Of a DNA stretch of 64,000 bases, positions 59,440-64,000 are shown piece by piece. Position numbers and translations under genes: made by a program. A model generated the notes under the pieces. That model did no database searches. It saw only the letters and a list, made by a program, of their open reading frames with translations, and had not been told where the DNA came from. Origin of the DNA: Streptomyces coryli (GTDB lineage: Bacteria > Actinomycetota > Actinomycetes > Streptomycetales > Streptomycetaceae); contig NZ_JAAKZV010000011.1 of NCBI RefSeq assembly GCF_011044975.1, positions 1-64,000 on the forward strand, read 5' to 3'. Within the stretch, counting starts at the first letter, position 1. Each line of letters starts with the position of its first letter.

Positions 59440-61334
59440 GCGGTGCTCCCTTCCGAGGCGGCGCTATCGGCCGCGGCGGGGACGGACTCAGGAGTCAGGT
59501 CCCAGTCGAGCGCGAAGCACGCCGCCGCCCCGCCGGACTCCATCGGCTGCAGCACCGGCCGGTGCTCCTCGCACTCCGCGCGAGCGAGCTCGCACCTCGG
59601 CGCGAAGGCACACCCCGCCGGCCGGTCCGCCGGCTGCGGCGGGCGGCCCGGGATCGGGGCGAGCGGCTTGTCCTCGTCGACCTCCGGGGTCGCCGCCAGC
59701 AGGGCCCGGGTATAGGGGTGCCGGGCCTCGCCCGCGCGCAGCCGCTCCACCGGGAGCTCCTCGACCAGGCGGCCCGAGTACATCACCAGCACCCGGTCGC
59801 AGATCTGCGTCACCACCCCGATGTCGTGCGAGATCAGCAGCACCGCGGTGCCGTCGCGCTCGTTCGCCTCGCGCAGCAGCTTCAGCACCTCGGCCTGCAC
59901 GGTCACGTCCAGCGCCGTCGTCGGCTCGTCGGCGATCAGCAGCCGCGGCTTGGTCAGCAGCGCCGAGGCGATCATCGCCCGCTGCCGCATGCCGCCGGAC
60001 AGCTCGTGCGGGTGCTGCTTCATCCGCTGCTCGGGGAGCGTCACATGGGCGAGCCGCAGCTGTTCCACGGCCTGCGCCGAGGCCTCGGCCCGGCCCGTAT
60101 CGCCGTGCACCCGCAGCGTCTCGGTCAGCTGACTGCCCAGCTTCAGCGTGGGGTTGAAGGACGCCGACGGGTCCTGGTAGACGATGCCGATCTCGGTCGC
60201 GAGCCGCTTGGGGTCCACCTCGCCGCGCAGGTCCAGGTCGCCCAGGCGCAGCCGCGCCGCGTCGGGGCGCAGCCCTTCCGGCAGCAGCTTCGCGACGGCC
60301 ATCGCGGTGAGGCTCTTGCCTGACCCCGACTCCCCCACCACGCCGACGACTTCACCGGCGCGGAGGTGCAGGGAGACGTCCTCGACCAGCCGGGTGCCGT
60401 CGGGCAGCGAGACGCTGAGTCCGTCGACCGCCACCAGGGCGTCGTCCGGTGCCGTCCGGCCGGCCGGTTCCGTAGCCGCGAGGACCGCCTTGATACGGGC
60501 CTTGCCGCCCCGGCCGCGCGCGTCCGGGTGCACCGCCGCCGCGAGCCCGTCGCCGATCAGGCCGCCGGCCAGACCGGCGACGATGATCGCGATCGACGGG
60601 GCCACGACAGGGGCGGCGTTGACGTAGATGTCGGGGAGGCTCTTGCCGAGCAGCGAGCCCCAGTCGTACTTCGGCGGCTGGGTGCCCATGCCCAGCACCG
60701 ACAGCCCTGACAGCGCCTTCAGCGAGACGGTGAAGGCGACCGAGACGAGCACCAGCAGCGGCTCGGCGATGTTCGGCAGGATGTGCCGACGCAGCATCCG
60801 CCCCGGGGCGACGCCGAGCAGCCGGGCCGTCGAGACGAAGTCGCGGTTCGCGATGCCCGCCGCCAGATTGGTGGTCAGCCGGGCGAAGGCCGGGCAGCTG
60901 GCCAGGCCGATGGCGACGACGCAGGTCGTGGCGCTGGGGCTGAGCACGGCGGTGACGGTGAGCGCGAAGATCACCGCCGGGTACGACACCAGCACGTCGA
61001 TCAGCCGGAGTCCCAGCTCTCGCACCCGCGGCCCGCTCACCCACACGGCCGCGCCGAAGAGGATGCCGCCGACCGCCGCGATGGCGGTGGCGCCGAAGGC
61101 CATCAGCAGCGTGAGCCGGGTGGCGGCGAGCGTACGGGCGAGGACGTCGCGGCCGAGCGCGTCGGTGCCGGAGAGGTGCTCGGCGGAGGCGCTCTGGTGG
61201 GTGGCCTGCGGGTTGAGGCGGTCGGCCGCGTCGCCCCAGACCATCGGGCCGATGACGGCCAGCACCAGCAGCGCCGCCATGAGGACGGTGCCGATGACGA
61301 GTGAGGGGGTCCACCTGAGGTTCTTCAACGTCAC
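59436..61334 (-). CDS. fused peptide/nickel ABC permease-ATPase (DppC-DppD)
   Basis: A 632-residue fusion. Residues about 1-275 form a DppC-like permease with five or six membrane segments (HLSGTDALGRDVLARTLAATR is the family signature). A linker (VHPDARGRGGKARIKAV) leads to an ATPase (about 300-560) with Walker A GESGSGKSLTAM, LSGGMRQRAM, LLIADEPTTALD and ISHD. The C-terminal oligopeptide-transporter tail carries CAFAPRCELARAEC. The GTG at 61334 overlaps the DppB stop (GTGA). Such fusions occur in actinobacteria and fix permease to ATPase 1:1. Confidence 0.9.
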
Positions 61335-62293
61335 TGCCCCGCCTTCGCGTTCAGGGTGCGCGGATCGAGGAGGCCGAGCACGACGTCGACCAGCAGGTTG
61401 AGCACCGCCGCCAGCAGGCCGAGGAGCAGCACGATCCCCTGCATCACCGGGTAGTCGCGGGCGACGATGGCGCCCACCGCCGCGCTGCCGAGGCCCGGCC
61501 ACTGGAAGACGTACTCGACGACGACCGTGCCGCCGAGCAGGCCGGTGAGGATCAGCCCGCCGAGGGTGAGGGTGGAGGTGAGCAGGTTCGGCAGCGCGTG
61601 CCGGGCGTAGAGCCGCAGCGCGGGCAGCCGGCGGCCGCGGGCCGTGCGCATGAAGTCCTGCGTCAGCACCGACGCCGTCTCCCGGCGGACGATCCGGGCG
61701 AGGGTGCAGATCGGGCCGACGCTCACCGCGATCACCGGCAGCAGCAGCGCGGAGAGCGTCGCCGCGCCGGACGAGGGCAGCACGCCCAGGCCCAGCGCGA
61801 AGACGAGGATGAGCAGCGTGCCGAGCACGTATTCGGGGACCGCGCCGGCCAGCGCCGTGGCCGACGTGAAGGCGGTGTCCAGCGACCGCCGCCGCCCCGC
61901 CCGGCAGGCGACCGCGATCGCCATGCCGAGCGGTACGGCGACGAGCAGCACCACCACGATCGCCAGCAGCGCCAGCTCGGCGGTGAACGGCAGCCGGTCG
62001 CCGAGCAGGTCCGCGACCGGGCGGCTGGTGGCGAAGGACGTGCCGAGGTCGCCGCGCAGCAGCCCGCTCACGTAATCGCCGAACTGGACGAACAGCGGCT
62101 GGTCGAGGCCCAGTTCACTGCGCACCTCGGCGATCCGGGCCGGGGTGGCGTCGGAACCCGCCACCCGCCGGGCCGGGTCGCCGGGGATCAGCTGGATCAT
62201 CAGGAAGGTGACGACGACCAGCGTCACGAGCACCCCGACGAGCCCGATGGCGCGGCGCAGCAAGAAGGTCAGCCAGGGTGATCGCGTACCCAC
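61331..62293 (-). CDS. peptide/nickel ABC permease (DppB-like)
   Basis: A 320-residue permease. Typical start RRAIGLVGVLVTLVVVTFLMIQLIPGDP (about residues 14-41), six predicted membrane segments and the late YVFQWPGLGSAAVGAIVARDYP signature. It pairs with the permease half of the downstream fusion. It follows the binding-protein gene by 35 bp. Confidence 0.93.
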   Translation of the reverse strand: MGTRSPWLTFLLRRAIGLVGVLVTLVVVTFLMIQLIPGDPARRVAGSDATPARIAEVRSELGLDQPLFVQFGDYVSGLLRGDLGTSFATSRPVADLLGDRLPFTAELALLAIVVVLLVAVPLGMAIAVACRAGRRRSLDTAFTSATALAGAVPEYVLGTLLILVFALGLGVLPSSGAATLSALLLPVIAVSVGPICTLARIVRRETASVLTQDFMRTARGRRLPALRLYARHALPNLLTSTLTLGGLILTGLLGGTVVVEYVFQWPGLGSAAVGAIVARDYPVMQGIVLLLGLLAAVLNLLVDVVLGLLDPRTLNAKAGQ

Positions 62294-62328
62294 TGGTGCT
62301 CCTTTCCGTATCTGATCCAGCCGATGGG

Positions 62329-63912
62329 TTACTTGACGAGCCGGATCGACGTCGCGTCGTGCACGCCGTCAGGGTTGATCGCGGCGATCCGCTTGCTGGT
62401 GACGTAGTTGATGGCGACGGCCGCCAGCGGCACCACGTCGTTCTCCTTCAGCAGCGACTTCTGCGCGGCGCCCCAGGCCTTGCACTTGGCGCCCTCCTCG
62501 GTGGTCGCCATCGCGCCGCCGAAGCCCTTGGCGAAGCCGGCGTTGTCGATGCCGGCGAAGTTGCGGCCCTTCGGCGGGTCCTCGCCGAGCATCAGTCCGG
62601 CCGGGGAGGTGAGGAGGTTGGTGACGTTCAGGTTCGGGAAGACCGTGACGTCCCAGTCGCCCTTGTTGCCGAGGACCTCGTTGCCCCAGGTGGCGTTGTC
62701 GGCGTTCTTCAGCTCCACCTTGGCGCCGGCGGCCTTCAGCGAGGCCTGGACGAACTCGTTGCCCGCGCCGCCCGCGACGGCGTTGGTGCCGACGAGCTTG
62801 ATCTTCTTGCCCGCGAGCCCGGCCTTGGCGGCCTTCGGGTCGGCCTTGGTCGTGAGCTTCGGGTCGTCGAGGGCGCAGGGCACGGTCTTGTCGGCGATGG
62901 AGTGCATGACGGTGCCGGTGCCCTTGGTGACCGACTGGTTGAAGCTCTTGGCGTCCAGCGCCTGGGCGACGGCCTTACGGAACGCCGGGTCGGCGCCCGG
63001 GTGCCCCTTGCGCTCGTTGAAGGCGACCATCATGCGGACCAGCGGCGCCTTCTCGATGTTGAACTTCTTCGCCGCGGCCAGCCGCGCGATGTCGGGCCCG
63101 GTGATGCCGGTGTAGTCGAGGCTGCCCTCCATCATCTTGTTGGCCATCGTCGACTCGGCCTGGGTGACGCTGACGTCGAAGCGCTCGGGCGCCTCGCCCT
63201 CGGGCTGCTTGGCGTACTTCGCCGCCCACGTGTACTTGTCGCGGGCGGTCAGCGTGTACGAGGAGCCGGACTTGGCGTCGGAGACGTAATAGCGGCCGGT
63301 GCCGGCGCCCTTGCCGCCGGACTTCAGCAGCTTCTCGTCCTTGATGCCCTTCTCGCAGACGATCCCGGACTGCGGCAGCGACAGCCCGTAGAGCAGGTCG
63401 GACCAGGGGTTCTGCAGCTTGATGGTGACCTTGCCGGAGGCGTCGTCGCCCTTGATGTCGACCTTGTTGCCGGCGCCGAAGACGGTGGCCGCGCCGGTCT
63501 TCGGGTCGGCGAGCCGCTTCAGCGATTCGGCGACCGTGGTGGCGGTGACCTTCGTGCCGTCGGTGCAGGTGACGCCGGAGTTGAGGGTGAAGGAGGCGTT
63601 CTTCGCGTCCGGCATCTCCCAGCTCTTCGCCAGCCGTCCGACGATCTCCCCGCCGTCGTCGCGGGCCACCAGGGTGTCGTAGAGCAGCCGGTCCAGCTGC
63701 AGGTCGGCGGCGATGGTGCCCTTGGCCGGGTCGAGCGTGGTCGGGTCGGAGGCGATCTGGTACGAGACCGCGCCGCCGCCCTTGCCGCCCCCGTCCCCGC
63801 CGCTCGCGGAGTCGCTGCCGGTGGTGCAGGCGGCGGAGGCCGCGACCGTGCCGAGGGCGACGGCTATCGCGGCGACTCTCGCCGCGGGGCGCTTTGTACC
63901 TGAACGTGCCAT
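62329..63912 (-). CDS. peptide/nickel ABC substrate-binding lipoprotein (family 5)
   Basis: A 527-residue SBP family 5 lipoprotein. The lipobox is ASAAC (Cys29), followed by a Gly/Ser linker. The mature start ASDPTTLDPAKGTIAADLQLDRLLYDTL and GRLAKSWEM are family hallmarks. It heads the operon SBP-DppB-DppC/D-DppF. GGAGG lies 7 nt before the ATG. The ligand may be a di/oligopeptide, nickel complex or similar, and cannot be decided here. The 88 bp upstream to the window edge hold its probable promoter, with no clear operator. Confidence 0.92.
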   Translation of the reverse strand: MARSGTKRPAARVAAIAVALGTVAASAACTTGSDSASGGDGGGKGGGAVSYQIASDPTTLDPAKGTIAADLQLDRLLYDTLVARDDGGEIVGRLAKSWEMPDAKNASFTLNSGVTCTDGTKVTATTVAESLKRLADPKTGAATVFGAGNKVDIKGDDASGKVTIKLQNPWSDLLYGLSLPQSGIVCEKGIKDEKLLKSGGKGAGTGRYYVSDAKSGSSYTLTARDKYTWAAKYAKQPEGEAPERFDVSVTQAESTMANKMMEGSLDYTGITGPDIARLAAAKKFNIEKAPLVRMMVAFNERKGHPGADPAFRKAVAQALDAKSFNQSVTKGTGTVMHSIADKTVPCALDDPKLTTKADPKAAKAGLAGKKIKLVGTNAVAGGAGNEFVQASLKAAGAKVELKNADNATWGNEVLGNKGDWDVTVFPNLNVTNLLTSPAGLMLGEDPPKGRNFAGIDNAGFAKGFGGAMATTEEGAKCKAWGAAQKSLLKENDVVPLAAVAINYVTSKRIAAINPDGVHDATSIRLVK

Positions 63913-64000
63913 TTCGAAGCCTCCATTGGGCGTACGCCATCGGCGGGCCGGCGCACGCCGGTCCGTTGAAGAGGTGCGGTGACGATCGGGTTGTGGTGAG

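Noticed and set aside
63913-64000. Operator search upstream of the peptide-binding protein
   Set aside because: Only the ribosome site and a weak GCCGGCG-type repeat are visible; nothing supports a specific regulator.

Overview
The window is high-GC actinobacterial DNA, most likely from a Streptomyces or a close relative (inferred from gene content, not from a marker gene). Support comes from very high GC at third codon positions, frequent GTG/TTG starts, only two in-frame TTA codons in the genes called here, multiple Tat and lipoprotein signals, a TIGR03086-type mycothiol-related protein, a DUF6243 peptide, Rsm22, EfeOBU, and a Ku/PolDom/ligase set. I found 58 protein-coding features, one with a frameshift. 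I saw no tRNA, rRNA, CRISPR array, insertion sequence or prophage gene. No gap between genes exceeds about 230 bp.

1-22.2 kb is a sugar and fructan block. A LacI regulator and a CUT1 ABC importer (48-4485) are followed by three unrelated single genes. Next come an exported LamG-GH32 enzyme whose nucleophile motif has Glu in place of Asp (6753-9155), a divergent LacI, a second CUT1 importer whose first permease carries a one-base deletion, and a cytoplasmic GH32 enzyme. After a 46-bp perfect palindrome there is an exported GH32 plus fructokinase operon, divergent from an FrcB-FrcC-FrcA fructose-type CUT2 importer and its own LacI. Candidate LacI operators lie in all three divergent intergenic regions. 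The inferred flow is extracellular fructan to fructose or oligofructosides, uptake by FrcBCA or the CUT1 importer, then phosphorylation by the fructokinase. Neither CUT1 set has an ATPase gene, so a shared MsiK-type ATPase elsewhere is probable.

22.3-37.9 kb is an exopolysaccharide cluster. It encodes a priming polyprenyl-phosphate sugar transferase, GDP-mannose 4,6-dehydratase and GDP-fucose synthase, a secreted propeller/FN3/DNRLRE protein, three glycosyltransferases, a Wzy-like polymerase/ligase, a Wzx-like flippase, and a chain-length protein fused to a BY-kinase-like domain that has lost its nucleotide-binding motifs. At the end sit a cytidylyltransferase-like enzyme and a CDP-alcohol phosphotransferase. 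Genes alternate in strand, and several convergent pairs overlap.

37.9-42.2 kb is an iron-uptake operon (efeO-efeB-efeU plus a lipoprotein) behind a DtxR/DmdR-type iron box. 42.2-54.5 kb is mostly housekeeping and accessory genes: a PrimPol-like protein, a TTA-containing glycerophosphodiesterase, a TetR with two palindromic operators, DDAH, Rsm22, a GMC oxidoreductase, a Bcr/CflA exporter, PhoD, a DUF4429/SHOCT protein, an SDR and a truncated haemoglobin. 53.5-56.7 kb holds the NHEJ genes (ligase, LigD-type polymerase, Ku). 56.8-58.5 kb is a tandem pair of DUF2382 genes with duplicated upstream regions. 58.6-63.9 kb is a peptide/nickel-type ABC importer in which the second permease is fused to an ATPase.
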